From positions 1 to 64,000 of the forward strand of contig CAYQZV010000010.1 of assembly GCA_964422145.1 (NCBI GenBank): DNA of 64,000 bases. The letters are read 5' to 3'. Below the pieces are notes generated by a model. That model did not search any database. It saw only the letters and a list, made by a program, of their open reading frames with translations, and was not told where the DNA came from. The stretch is from JACNKV01 sp964422145. GTDB taxonomy: Bacteria > Fidelibacterota > Marinisomatia > Marinisomatales > JACNKV01. This document shows, piece after piece, positions 54,602-63,853 of the stretch. The position numbers and the translations under genes were made by a program. The number at the start of each line of letters is the position of its first letter. Within the stretch, counting starts at the first letter, position 1.

Positions 54602-56965
54602 ATGAACTCTTTTTTCGTAATATATCAAAAAAATCCCTTAGCGTGGATTGTCTTATTTTTTATCGCAGGGATATATTTATCAACTGTCTATCCTGGAATA
54701 GCGCTTCCGATTTTAACAAGTTTAGTTTTGATCATTGGTTTATACATCTTAAGACGAACGGAATATGATATTATTTTTGTTCTGACAATTTTATTATTTA
54801 TTGGATGGGGATGGGCATCTTATTGTCAAATAGTTCAGAATAGCCATATAGAAAAAGTAGAGAAGAATCATAACAAGGATATCCGTTTTACCGGTGTGGT
54901 AACAGAAACAAAAGAAACAGAATATGGTGCTCGTTGTTTGTTAAGAAATGTGAATATGGAAACATCAACTACGGGTATAATTGATCGTTTCTCGCTGTTG
55001 CTATATTTAAAAGAAGAAATCCACTTTGGTTTTGGTGATACCCTGATCATTTCAGGTAAATATGTGAAATTAACTCCGGTTCGCAATCCGGGTTCGTTTG
55101 ATTTTCGTTCTTGGGCGCATCGGCAAAAGATCTACGGAAAAATCCGAATTACTAATGAAGATGATATTGCAATTCGGTTCTCGGATGGAAAAGGATGGGA
55201 AAATAAACTCGAATCGGTTCGAGATGGAATCCGTTCACATCTTTCAAAATCGACTGATGGAAAAACAACCGGGATTTTGCTTGCGCTCATCCTTGGAGAT
55301 AAATCAGACGTAGATCTTGAATTGAGAGAATCTTTTATCGAAACCGGAGTGATTCATGTGTTAGCAGTTTCAGGATTACATGTTGGTTATATTCTGCTGA
55401 TATTGATGATCTTAACATCCATGCTGAGAATTCCGTGGGGATGGGATAGGGTTGTGATCATTATGGGGTTGGTTAGCTATGTTTTACTGACGGGAGGGAA
55501 ACCGAGTGTATTAAGAGCATCTATTATGGCAGCTCTTTATGTGATCGCTCCGGTTGTAAATCGACCGAGAAGTATTTGGAATATCATTGCAGCTTCTGCG
55601 TTCATCATTCTTATTTCTAATCCGCATATGCTGTTTGATCTCGGTTTTCAATTAAGTTATTCCGCCGTGATCTCCATTGTCTATTTTTATAATCTAATAG
55701 AAAACAATCTCACGGATAAACTTAAACCAAGTCATATTTCGAATACTGTTATCAGCAAAACATGGAGTTTATTCTTAGTCTCTTTCTCAGCACAAATTGG
55801 AACATTATTATTTACCGTATTTTATTTTCATCGTATTCCGCTGATTTCCTTGATCGCAAACATCATTATTGTCCCTTTGATTGGAATAATGGTAGCTCTC
55901 GGGATATTAATATTGACAATCGGTTGGCTACCTTACTTTGGAACCATTATTGGGCAAACAGCCTGGTTAAATACACAGATCATCGATTGGTTTGCATCCT
56001 TCTTCAGTTCTTTGCCATTTGCATCTATTGAAATATTGCATACCGGGCCTCTCTTTTTCATCTTATATGGACTGGGTGTTTCGATATTTATCATGGCTCT
56101 TCATCACAAACTACGTATGATTCAATACTTAGCAGGGATGGTGGTAGTTATCTTGATTTGGAATTGGGCTTTAAAACCAAACGATACTAATATTCTCTTC
56201 CTGGACGTTGGACAAGGAGATGCAGCGATCATTCAATTTCAAGATGGACGCACGATGCTTATCGATGCAGGGCAGAAAGATCATTTCCAAGATTATGGAG
56301 AACGTGTAGTGATCCCTGCAGCAAAGTATCTGGGTGTAGATCGTTTTAATTGGATTGTCTGGAGTCATCCGCATAATGATCATATTGGCGGAATGAGTTC
56401 AATTTTGGAAACAATCCCTGTCGATACGGTTTGGGATACACATACAACTTACGGGTCTCGAAACTATAATTATCTTCTTGATCGAGTGAATACAAAAAAT
56501 ATTGTATATCAGAGGCCGCACCGCGGAGATGTGATCATCCTTGATCATAAAACCTATATCCAAGTTTTATCTCCGGACTCTGTTTGGAGTAAAGGTCAAA
56601 AGAACATCAATAATGTCAGTTTAGTGATGCGTCTAGTTATTGGGGAAATTGAGTTTCTATTTACGGGAGATATTGAGAAAGAAGTTGACGAAATGATCTT
56701 ACCGTTTAAACATCATCTGAATTCAGATGTACTAAAGGTGGCTCATCATGGGTCTATTACCAGTACTACCGAAAAGGATTTATACTATATTCAACCGAAA
56801 ATTGCTGTGATTTCTGTAGGAGAGGGGAATAAATTCAAACATCCGTCTGAGGTTACAATAAAGCGATTAGAAGAAGCAGGAGCCATGATACACCGAACTG
56901 ACTTACAAGGAGCGCTATGGCTTCGAACAGATGGAAAACAAATAAAGGAAGTCCAATGGCAATAA
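54602..56965 (+). CDS. comEC: DNA internalisation protein ComEC/Rec2
   Basis: A 787-residue polytopic inner-membrane protein that carries single-stranded DNA into the cell. It has an N-terminal membrane region, an OB-fold-like DUF4131 segment (about 95-200), the Competence domain with helices at about 215-510 (GVIHVLAVSGLHVGYIL is the family signature), and a C-terminal metallo-beta-lactamase domain (FLDVGQGDAAII, then SHPHNDHIGGM near residue 598). All three parts are present, so it is the long form. It implies capacity for natural DNA uptake, though other com or pilus genes are not in the window. Confidence 0.95.
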   Translation: MNSFFVIYQKNPLAWIVLFFIAGIYLSTVYPGIALPILTSLVLIIGLYILRRTEYDIIFVLTILLFIGWGWASYCQIVQNSHIEKVEKNHNKDIRFTGVVTETKETEYGARCLLRNVNMETSTTGIIDRFSLLLYLKEEIHFGFGDTLIISGKYVKLTPVRNPGSFDFRSWAHRQKIYGKIRITNEDDIAIRFSDGKGWENKLESVRDGIRSHLSKSTDGKTTGILLALILGDKSDVDLELRESFIETGVIHVLAVSGLHVGYILLILMILTSMLRIPWGWDRVVIIMGLVSYVLLTGGKPSVLRASIMAALYVIAPVVNRPRSIWNIIAASAFIILISNPHMLFDLGFQLSYSAVISIVYFYNLIENNLTDKLKPSHISNTVISKTWSLFLVSFSAQIGTLLFTVFYFHRIPLISLIANIIIVPLIGIMVALGILILTIGWLPYFGTIIGQTAWLNTQIIDWFASFFSSLPFASIEILHTGPLFFILYGLGVSIFIMALHHKLRMIQYLAGMVVVILIWNWALKPNDTNILFLDVGQGDAAIIQFQDGRTMLIDAGQKDHFQDYGERVVIPAAKYLGVDRFNWIVWSHPHNDHIGGMSSILETIPVDTVWDTHTTYGSRNYNYLLDRVNTKNIVYQRPHRGDVIILDHKTYIQVLSPDSVWSKGQKNINNVSLVMRLVIGEIEFLFTGDIEKEVDEMILPFKHHLNSDVLKVAHHGSITSTTEKDLYYIQPKIAVISVGEGNKFKHPSEVTIKRLEEAGAMIHRTDLQGALWLRTDGKQIKEVQWQ

Positions 56966-57888
56966 CAGCCGGAGTCGATGAAGCAGGAAGAGGACCGTTA
57001 GCCGGTCCTGTTGTTGCAGCCGCCGTCATTTTACCGGATGATCATCCCATCGTAGGATTACGAGATTCAAAAAAACTCACTCCAAAGAAACGTGAGCATC
57101 TTTATGAAGAAATCCATCAGTTTGCTTCTGGAATCGGAGTAGGTATTATTGATGAAAAGGAAATTGATGCGACCAACATTCTGAAAGCAACTCATAAAGC
57201 CATGCAGATCGCTTTAGGAAAGTTGGGCGTCCGGCCGGATAAAGCTTTGATCGACGGATATGCGTTACCAAACCAAGTCATCCCAAATGAAGGAATCATC
57301 GGAGGAGATAATAAAGTAGATTCCATCCGTGCGGCATCTATTATTGCAAAAGTGACGCGAGATCGTATCATGGAGCAATATGATGTTATTTTTCCGGAGT
57401 ACGGATTTGTTAAACATAAAGGCTATGGCACGAAACAACACATGGAGTCTTTGAAACAACATAAAGCTTCTCCCATTCATCGAAAATCATTCCAACCGGT
57501 ATCTGAATCATTACCTACCATGTCGTGGTTCAGGCAAAATCGGTTGATCGGATCACTTGGCGAACGTCTTGCAGCCGTGTATTTAGTTAATAAGGGCTAT
57601 GCGGTAAGAGATATGAATGTACGGTGTCTGCCTTATGGAGAAATTGATATCATTGCCGAGAAAGATAAAACAATTGTTTTTATCGAAGTGAAAACGATTT
57701 CTAAAGTATCAATTGGTTCACCGGAAGAGAAAGTTTCAGAATCTAAACTTGCGAAGCTGGAGCAAGCGATCCACAAATATTTACTTGAACATGAAATAAA
57801 AATGGATATCAGATTGGATGCGATTACTGTAAAAATTGAGAGTGGAAGTCACAAAATATCTCATTATAAAAATGTCGAATTGGATTAG
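56956..57888 (+). CDS. rnhB: Ribonuclease HII fused to a YraN (UPF0102) nuclease-like domain
   Basis: Start at ATG 56956, after AAAGGAAG, overlapping the comEC stop by 10 bases. Residues 1 to about 195 are RNase HII: AGVDEAGRGPLAGP with the first catalytic Asp-Glu, ALIDGYALP and DSIRAASIIAKVTRD. From about 203 the frame continues without break into a complete YraN/UPF0102 domain: GSLGERLAAVYLVNKGY, GEIDIIAEKDKTIVFIEVKTI, the PD-(D/E)xK-type core. The first part removes ribonucleotides from DNA; YraN is a Holliday-junction-resolvase-like fold with no settled role. In many genomes these are separate neighbouring genes. Confidence 0.92.
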   Translation: MAITAGVDEAGRGPLAGPVVAAAVILPDDHPIVGLRDSKKLTPKKREHLYEEIHQFASGIGVGIIDEKEIDATNILKATHKAMQIALGKLGVRPDKALIDGYALPNQVIPNEGIIGGDNKVDSIRAASIIAKVTRDRIMEQYDVIFPEYGFVKHKGYGTKQHMESLKQHKASPIHRKSFQPVSESLPTMSWFRQNRLIGSLGERLAAVYLVNKGYAVRDMNVRCLPYGEIDIIAEKDKTIVFIEVKTISKVSIGSPEEKVSESKLAKLEQAIHKYLLEHEIKMDIRLDAITVKIESGSHKISHYKNVELD

Positions 57889-57971
57889 ATTAATTCACCA
57901 ATGACATGAAATAAATTGCATGCTAAAATCTCAGAATAACCGTAATTTAAATACTTAAATAAAAGAGAACT

Positions 57972-58784
57972 ATGACAAAGAACTCATCGAACAGAACACT
58001 CGTAAATGTTTTAGGAATTCCAACCATTCTTTTCCTCATTTGGATAGGCGGTATTTTCTTTGCTTTGCTTATCACGGTAGCAATGCTGTATGCGATAAGA
58101 GAATTCTATTCAATGAACCGGAAACATGATACTTTTCCGACTATTTGGATAGGATGGCTTGCAACACTGATTATCGGCCATTTGTATTTTTATCAGCCGT
58201 TGATAACCGCTGTGGAATTAGTTTCCGGTATCATTTTATTTATCGTGATTACGCTATTGATCGAATTATTCAAAAATAAGTCTAATCCGACTTGGAATGT
58301 AGGCGTAACTCTGATGGGAATCCTTTACGTCCCGGTTTTACTTGGGACATTAATCGCCCTGCGAGAAATGACGATGATCAATGGTTTGAACATGACATTG
58401 AGTGTTATTCTGGGTATTTGGGCATGTGATTCCGTTGCATATTTCACCGGGAAAAAATGGGGAACCGTAAAGATATTTAAACGGGTTAGTCCAAAAAAAT
58501 CAGTTGTTGGAAGTATCTCCGGACTATTAGGATCGTTTTTGGTATTTATCGTAGCAAAAGAATGGGGATTCTTACCGATTTCATGGTTTGATGTTATCAT
58601 ATTTACGGTTATTACGGGTGTTTTTGGTCAACTGGGCGATTTTACGGAATCTTTATTTAAACGGGATGCCGGAGTAAAAGACTCCGGGACCATCCTTCAA
58701 GGACACGGCGGGATGCTAGATCGTTTCGATTCGCTGATCTTTGCCAGTCCGCTGGTCTACATTTATTTGAATTTGATTTACTGA
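57972..58784 (+). CDS. cdsA: Phosphatidate cytidylyltransferase
   Basis: A 270-residue inner-membrane enzyme making CDP-diacylglycerol from phosphatidate and CTP. About seven hydrophobic helices are visible, and the C-terminal signature DAGVKDSGTILQGHGGMLDRFDS is complete (residues about 231-255). WACDSVAYFTGKKWG near residue 158 is the other conserved block. It supplies the head-group branch of phospholipid synthesis that plsX and gpsA feed. It ends 13 bases before the GlmL-like gene. Confidence 0.95.
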   Translation: MTKNSSNRTLVNVLGIPTILFLIWIGGIFFALLITVAMLYAIREFYSMNRKHDTFPTIWIGWLATLIIGHLYFYQPLITAVELVSGIILFIVITLLIELFKNKSNPTWNVGVTLMGILYVPVLLGTLIALREMTMINGLNMTLSVILGIWACDSVAYFTGKKWGTVKIFKRVSPKKSVVGSISGLLGSFLVFIVAKEWGFLPISWFDVIIFTVITGVFGQLGDFTESLFKRDAGVKDSGTILQGHGGMLDRFDSLIFASPLVYIYLNLIY

Positions 58785-58797
58785 TTACAGGGAGATT

Positions 58798-60612
58798 ATG
58801 AAACTCAGATCTATTCTTGCCACGGATTGCGGCAGTACAACCACAAAAGCAATCCTAATTGAATATGTTGACGGTGAATACCGGTTACGCTTTCGAGGAG
58901 AAGCTCCGACGACCGTTGAAGCACCATTTGAAGATGTCACAAAAGGAGTGTTAAATGCGGTCGGTGAGGTCGAAGAGCTTTCCGGGCGTAAATTGCTTAA
59001 CGAAGGACAAATCCTTACACCGCAAAAAGAAGATGTCGGTGTCGATATTTATATTTCTACAAGCTCGGCAGGCGGCGGATTACAGATGATGGTTGCCGGT
59101 GTGGTGAAATCCATGACCGGAGAAAGTGCTGAACGTGCCGCTTTGGGCGCAGGATCAATCGTAATGGACGTTCTTGCAGCAAATGATGGAAGAATGCCTC
59201 ATGAAAAAATCCAACGGATACGGCAGCTTCGCCCTGATATGATATTACTGTCCGGAGGGATTGACGGCGGAACAACAAAACATGTTGTGGAACTTGCAGA
59301 AATTTTACATGCTGCAAATCCGAGACCCCGCTTAGGTCAGGATTATAAACTGCCTGTGATTTTTGCCGGAAATAAAAATGCCCAAGGAGAGATCGAAAAA
59401 ACACTGGATGAGATGACAGATCTGACCGTCGTCGAAAATATTCGCCCCGTCCTTGAACGTGAAAATCTGAATCCTTCCAGAGATAAAATCCATGACTTAT
59501 TTATGGAACATGTGATGCAACAGGCACCCGGATATAAAAAATTAATGTCATGGACGGATGCACCTATTATGCCAACACCGGGTGCTGTAGGCTCATTGAT
59601 TGAGATGATTGCCGAACAAGAGAAGATAAGCGTTGTTGGTGTTGACATTGGTGGTGCGACAACGGACATTTTTTCCGTATTCCAAGGGCAGTTTAACCGT
59701 ACGGTGAGTGCGAATTTGGGTATGAGTTACTCGGTATGTAACGTACTGGCTGAAGCGGGAATGGAGAACGTTTTGCGCTGGGTGCCGTTTGATATCGATG
59801 AAAAAGAATTAAATAACCGGATCGGAAATAAGATGATCCGTCCAACTACCGTTCCACAATCCTTAGAAGAATTGGTGATTGAGCAGGCGATTGCACGCGA
59901 AGCACTTCGATTATCTTTCATTCAGCATAAAGCTTTTGCTGTGAACTTAAAAGGTGTCCAGAAAGAACGAACCATCTCAGATGCTTTTGAACAATCTGAA
60001 TCTGGAGAATCTCTTGTCGATATGATGGAATTAGATCTGCTTGTAGGATCCGGCGGGGTATTATCCCATGCTCCGAGACGTGAACAATCTGCACGGATGC
60101 TGATCGATGCATTTTTACCCGTAGGAATTACTGAACTGGCAGTTGATTCGATCTTCATGATGCCGCAGTTAGGTGTTTTAGCCAATATTGAAAAAGATGA
60201 ATTCAAAGAAGACGGCCGAAAAGCCGCAGTAGAAGTTTTTGAAAAAGATTGTTTGATCCGTTTAGGGACTTGTATTGCTCCTATAGGAAAATATAAGTTA
60301 AACCAAACCGTGATGACGGCCGAGTTTACATTTTCTGACGGAAAAAAAGAACGATACGATGTGAACACCGGTGACTTGATCATGATAAAAATTCCATATG
60401 AACCAATTGAAGCTGTACTGACACCAGGACGTGGATACGATTTGGGTGCAGGTAAGGGAGAGATCATCAATACGACGGTTTACGGTGGTGTAACCGGATT
60501 GATCTTAGACGGACGTGGAAGACCACTTGAACTTCCTGAAACCAAAGAAGAAAGAATCGCACATTTATCAAAATGGTCTAAAGAAACAAATGAGTATCCT
60601 GAACTCGGATAA
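58798..60612 (+). CDS. GlmL/MutL-family ASKHA ATPase-like protein
   Basis: A 604-residue protein of the GlmL/MutL group (the glutamate mutase-associated MutL, unrelated to mismatch-repair MutL). Two actin-like halves are marked by phosphate loops: ATDCGSTTTKAILIEY at the N-terminus and GVDIGGATTDIFSVF near residue 280. STSSAGGGLQMMVAG (about 85), LLSGGIDGGTTKHVVE (about 150) and PTPGAVGSLIEMI (about 258) are further family blocks. In clostridia such genes sit with B12-dependent mutases, where a reactivating role has been suggested. No mutase gene is seen here; instead it leads a run of unknown genes. A GGGAGA site precedes the ATG. Confidence 0.88.
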   Translation: MKLRSILATDCGSTTTKAILIEYVDGEYRLRFRGEAPTTVEAPFEDVTKGVLNAVGEVEELSGRKLLNEGQILTPQKEDVGVDIYISTSSAGGGLQMMVAGVVKSMTGESAERAALGAGSIVMDVLAANDGRMPHEKIQRIRQLRPDMILLSGGIDGGTTKHVVELAEILHAANPRPRLGQDYKLPVIFAGNKNAQGEIEKTLDEMTDLTVVENIRPVLERENLNPSRDKIHDLFMEHVMQQAPGYKKLMSWTDAPIMPTPGAVGSLIEMIAEQEKISVVGVDIGGATTDIFSVFQGQFNRTVSANLGMSYSVCNVLAEAGMENVLRWVPFDIDEKELNNRIGNKMIRPTTVPQSLEELVIEQAIAREALRLSFIQHKAFAVNLKGVQKERTISDAFEQSESGESLVDMMELDLLVGSGGVLSHAPRREQSARMLIDAFLPVGITELAVDSIFMMPQLGVLANIEKDEFKEDGRKAAVEVFEKDCLIRLGTCIAPIGKYKLNQTVMTAEFTFSDGKKERYDVNTGDLIMIKIPYEPIEAVLTPGRGYDLGAGKGEIINTTVYGGVTGLILDGRGRPLELPETKEERIAHLSKWSKETNEYPELG

Positions 60613-60653
60613 AATTAGATAATTATTAAAATTAAGAAAAAGTTAAGTACATT

Positions 60654-61781
60654 ATGGCACATGCATATACACCCGGTTTAAAAGTTTTACACGAAGCAAA
60701 AGTAGTAAAGGAACGGCGACTCCCGCTAAGAGGGAATGTGGTTGTATCTGAAAATCAAATTCTATCTCCTGATGATATTGTTGCTACGACCAATCTTCCG
60801 GGGAATGTTCGGATGGTGAATGTTGCGAATCTCTTGAATATCGATGCACAGGATATTCGTGAAGTGATGATTTTAAAAGAAGGTGATGAAGTCCAAAAAG
60901 ACGGAATGATGGCAGAAACAAAAGGAATCTTTGGATTATTCAAATCACAAGCTGTATCTCCCATCGATGGTACGATCGAAGCGGTATCTGAAATAACCGG
61001 ACAAGTGACCCTTCGTGAAGCACCGATCCCTGTGGAAGTGGATGCTTACGTTTGCGGATGTTGTAAAGAAATATTACCTGATGAAGGTGTCATGGTTGAA
61101 ACCGATGCGGTTTTTATTCAAGGGATTTTCGGAATCGGCGGTGAGAACCGGGGAGATTTGAAAGTGGTTGTGGATTCAAGAGAAGACGCTTTGACCGAAG
61201 ATTTGCTCACACCGGATTTGAAAGGAAAAATAGTTGTCGGTGGATCCTTTATCAGTCTGGAAGCTTATAAAAAAGCGATGGATTTGGAAATCGCCGGAAT
61301 CGTCATCGGCGGATTTAATTACCATGATCTTGAAGACATTTTAGGGTATACGTTAGGAGTTGCCATCACCGGTTCAGAGGATCTGCCAACTTCACTTATT
61401 GTTACTGAAGGGTATGGAAATATTCGAATGGGAAGTCGGACGTATGATCTGCTTAAACAGCATGAAGGAAAATTTGCTTCCGTCAACGGAGCTACCCAGA
61501 TACGAGCGGGAGTGATTCGACCGGAGATTGTGATTCCATTATCCGAAGATGAATTAAAGGGGGACCATAAAGATATCCACGCGTCGGAAGGAATTCAACC
61601 GGGGAGTATCGTCCGTGTTATTCGTGCTCCATACTTCGGAAGAATGGGAACGGTATCCGCATTACCTGCACCGCTGCAGAAAATGGAATCTGAGACGATG
61701 GTTCGAGTAGCTGAGGTTGAAATTGACGGAGAGAATATTTTGATTCCGCGTGCAAACCTTGAGATGGTTGAAACGGATTGA
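60654..61781 (+). CDS. Uncharacterised multi-domain protein: barrel-sandwich-like domain, CGCC motif, KOW-like end
   Basis: A 375-residue soluble protein with no family name I can give. In order: an N-terminal strand-rich part with a lipoyl-like or barrel-sandwich pattern (KEGDEVQKDGMMAE, then AVSPIDGTIEAVSE, about 80-115); a CGCC motif near residue 135; a possible mirror of the first hairpin (EGVMVETDAVFIQGIFGIGGE); an alpha/beta domain at about 190-290 (GKIVVGGSFISLEAYKKA, IAGIVIGGFNYHD); and a C-terminal KOW-like segment, GSIVRVIRAPYFGRMGTV. There is no biotinylation or lipoylation lysine context (EMKM or DKA). The partnership with the ATPase upstream is inferred from position. Confidence 0.7.
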   Translation: MAHAYTPGLKVLHEAKVVKERRLPLRGNVVVSENQILSPDDIVATTNLPGNVRMVNVANLLNIDAQDIREVMILKEGDEVQKDGMMAETKGIFGLFKSQAVSPIDGTIEAVSEITGQVTLREAPIPVEVDAYVCGCCKEILPDEGVMVETDAVFIQGIFGIGGENRGDLKVVVDSREDALTEDLLTPDLKGKIVVGGSFISLEAYKKAMDLEIAGIVIGGFNYHDLEDILGYTLGVAITGSEDLPTSLIVTEGYGNIRMGSRTYDLLKQHEGKFASVNGATQIRAGVIRPEIVIPLSEDELKGDHKDIHASEGIQPGSIVRVIRAPYFGRMGTVSALPAPLQKMESETMVRVAEVEIDGENILIPRANLEMVETD

Positions 61782-61788
61782 TTACCAA

Positions 61789-62118
61789 ATGATAAATACA
61801 GTGAACCAACCGGATATAGCACAAATACAGACAGAAGACAGTGCGGATATTTTATTTATCCGGAGGGTAGCAAAACGAATCTATGATTCAGGTTTCGTCA
61901 CACCCGCTGTATTTTTTTTGGAAATGAGCAAACCGCTTGCCTTATTGGGTAGTCATGCGATGGTGTTTTTCGGTCCGATCATTTCAGCTTTTATCAATGC
62001 TGAAGGTTATTATAAAGCGGCAGAAATTTTTGAAGAACCTAAAAATGTTGAAAAATTAATTGAAGAAATCGAGAGATTTGCTGCAGATGAGAAAAAAACA
62101 GAGACATCAAATCAATGA
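61789..62118 (+). CDS. Hypothetical small protein of the GlmL-like cluster
   Basis: Start at ATG 61789, seven bases after the preceding stop; no strong ribosome site. The 109-residue product has a charged N-terminal helix (DILFIRRVAKRIYDSGF), a central hydrophobic segment (TPAVFFLEMSKPLALLG and AMVFFGPIISAFI) that may lie in or on the membrane, and a charged C-terminal helix (EEPKNVEKLIEEIERFAADEK). I do not recognise a family. Position suggests it works with the adjacent membrane proteins. Confidence 0.62.
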   Translation: MINTVNQPDIAQIQTEDSADILFIRRVAKRIYDSGFVTPAVFFLEMSKPLALLGSHAMVFFGPIISAFINAEGYYKAAEIFEEPKNVEKLIEEIERFAADEKKTETSNQ

Positions 62119-62157
62119 TCTGTTTCATTTCTGCAGTATTAAACATAAGGAGAACCA

Positions 62158-63021
62158 ATGAAAGATAAACAATTTTGGATCACAGGTGCGGTGTTAACCG
62201 TCGCCTTTTTGATCTATTGGATCTTGGGACATCCCGGATTCAACAGTGACCGGATTGTCATGTTCATTGCGATTGTCATCATGGCTGGTACATTGCTGTA
62301 CTATATCCGTATGGCACATCGCGGGGACAAATTTTTTCTGCGCACAATCCCGGGTTTGAAAGCCGTCGAAGAAGCGGTCGGACGATCCACAGAGATGGGA
62401 AAACCGGTTTTATACGTTCCGGGTATTATGGATATGGATCAGGTTGAGACTGTCGCCGGGGTGATCGTTCTTGGACACGTTGCCAAGATGACCGCACGGT
62501 ATGAAACGTCACTCAATGTGCCTGTTTCACGGTCCATCGTGATGAAAGCCGGAAGGGAAGCGGTACGGGAATCGTACACACTTGAAGGCCGCCCGGATTT
62601 ATTTCATGAGGACATCGTGCATTATCTGACAGATGACCAGTTTGCTTATGCCGCAGGGGTGAACGGAATCATGAATCGGGAAAAGCCCGCAGCATGTTTA
62701 TATATGGGTAAATTTTTCGCCGAATCGCTTATTCTTGCTGAAACTGGGAACTCAATCGGTGCTATCCAAATCGCCGGAACAGCTTCTCAGTCCCAGATCC
62801 CTTTCTTTGTCACAGCCTGTGACTACACACTTATTGGTGAGGAATTTTTTGCAGCGAGTGCTTACTTGTCCCAAAAACCCGAATTGCTTGGTGGAGTCAA
62901 AGGACAAGATATGCTGAAAGCCGGGATCACATTTGCGATTATTCTCGCGGTTATTTTTAGACTTCTCCACGATCTGGGATGGATCTCATGGAGCGTCACA
63001 AACTTTTTAACGGTACAATAG
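62158..63021 (+). CDS. DUF6754-like membrane protein
   Basis: A 287-residue protein with two N-terminal helices (about 7-25 and 33-50), a large soluble domain of about 205 residues, and a C-terminal helix (about 258-280). The domain begins FFLRTIPGLKAVEEAVGRSTEMGKP-type sequence and contains YVPGIMDMDQVETVAG, ANGIM-like and GTASQSQIPFFVTACDYTLIGEE segments. I associate this with the domain of unknown function DUF6754; that label is from memory. AAGGAGAA precedes the ATG. Topology suggests the domain is cytoplasmic or periplasmic on one face, held by helices at each end. Confidence 0.7.
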   Translation: MKDKQFWITGAVLTVAFLIYWILGHPGFNSDRIVMFIAIVIMAGTLLYYIRMAHRGDKFFLRTIPGLKAVEEAVGRSTEMGKPVLYVPGIMDMDQVETVAGVIVLGHVAKMTARYETSLNVPVSRSIVMKAGREAVRESYTLEGRPDLFHEDIVHYLTDDQFAYAAGVNGIMNREKPAACLYMGKFFAESLILAETGNSIGAIQIAGTASQSQIPFFVTACDYTLIGEEFFAASAYLSQKPELLGGVKGQDMLKAGITFAIILAVIFRLLHDLGWISWSVTNFLTVQ

Positions 63022-63031
63022 GAGGGATATC

Positions 63032-63850
63032 ATGCTTTGGAAAAGACAAATACCAATTCTCATTGTCACTGTTGTTGGATTCTTGACCTTATTCGGTTGG
63101 TTCATTGAAAATCCAACGATTGAATCCTTTGTCAATGATGATGCAACACAATGGTATGACATCCTTGCGAGTTTTGCGATCATTCTGGGTGCATTGAACT
63201 TACTGAAATTGCAGGGGCGGAAGATTATTAAAAAGCAATCAGGATGGTTCTACAGTATTTTTGCCATCGGAGGATTTATTTTTGCGATGACCGCCGGATT
63301 CATTGTTAAGGGAAGTGAAACCGTGGCATGGGGTTCCCATGTAACGAGTGAAGGAACACTCTTCAAATGGATGTTCGAATTCATGTTCACACCCCTCTCA
63401 GCTACGATGTTCGCGCTGTTGGCTTTCTTCGTAGCGTCAGCATCGTACAGAGCTTTCAGAATCCGCAATTTTGAAGCCACTTTGCTGCTGGTTTCAGGAA
63501 TTATCATCATGCTTGGGCGCGTCCCTCTTGGAAGCAGCATTTCATCTTGGTTTGTGATGTATCTCCTTGTCTTGATCGCTGGGATTGCTGTGAATGCCAA
63601 GTGGGCCAATAAGCAGATCACCTTTGGAGTTGTCCTTGCCGGCGTTGTGATCGTAACGATTGCCGGAGTAATGACAGGATGGCCTCTGGATCAGCCGGGA
63701 ATCTTTTACCTGCCTATCCTTCAAGAGTGGATTTATAATAACCCCAATGTTGCCGGTGCTCGTGCGATTATGATCGGTATCGGATTGGGAATTTTTGCAA
63801 CCTCGATTCGATATATTCTTGGAATCGAAAAATCTTATATCGGGGAGTAA
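63032..63850 (+). CDS. Polytopic membrane protein of the GlmL-like cluster
   Basis: A 272-residue protein with about eight hydrophobic helices and short loops, and no family signature I know. Helix pairs include IPILIVTVVGFLTLFGWF, LLVSGIIIMLGRVPLG and IMIGIGLGIFATSIRYILG. A strong AGGAGGG site precedes the ATG, and the gene lies 10 bases after the DUF6754-like gene. It may form a membrane complex with its neighbours; no transport or enzymatic motif is visible. Confidence 0.7.
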   Translation: MLWKRQIPILIVTVVGFLTLFGWFIENPTIESFVNDDATQWYDILASFAIILGALNLLKLQGRKIIKKQSGWFYSIFAIGGFIFAMTAGFIVKGSETVAWGSHVTSEGTLFKWMFEFMFTPLSATMFALLAFFVASASYRAFRIRNFEATLLLVSGIIIMLGRVPLGSSISSWFVMYLLVLIAGIAVNAKWANKQITFGVVLAGVVIVTIAGVMTGWPLDQPGIFYLPILQEWIYNNPNVAGARAIMIGIGLGIFATSIRYILGIEKSYIGE

Positions 63851-63853
63851 ATG

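Noticed and set aside
59922..60470. A 182-codon reverse-strand open frame inside the GlmL-like gene
   Set aside because: It lies wholly antisense to a well-supported family gene, has no ribosome site and no recognisable protein pattern.
58798..60612. Mismatch-repair MutL, given mutS in the same window
   Set aside because: The motifs are those of actin-like ASKHA proteins of the GlmL/MutL group, with no GHKL ATPase motifs of the mismatch-repair protein.
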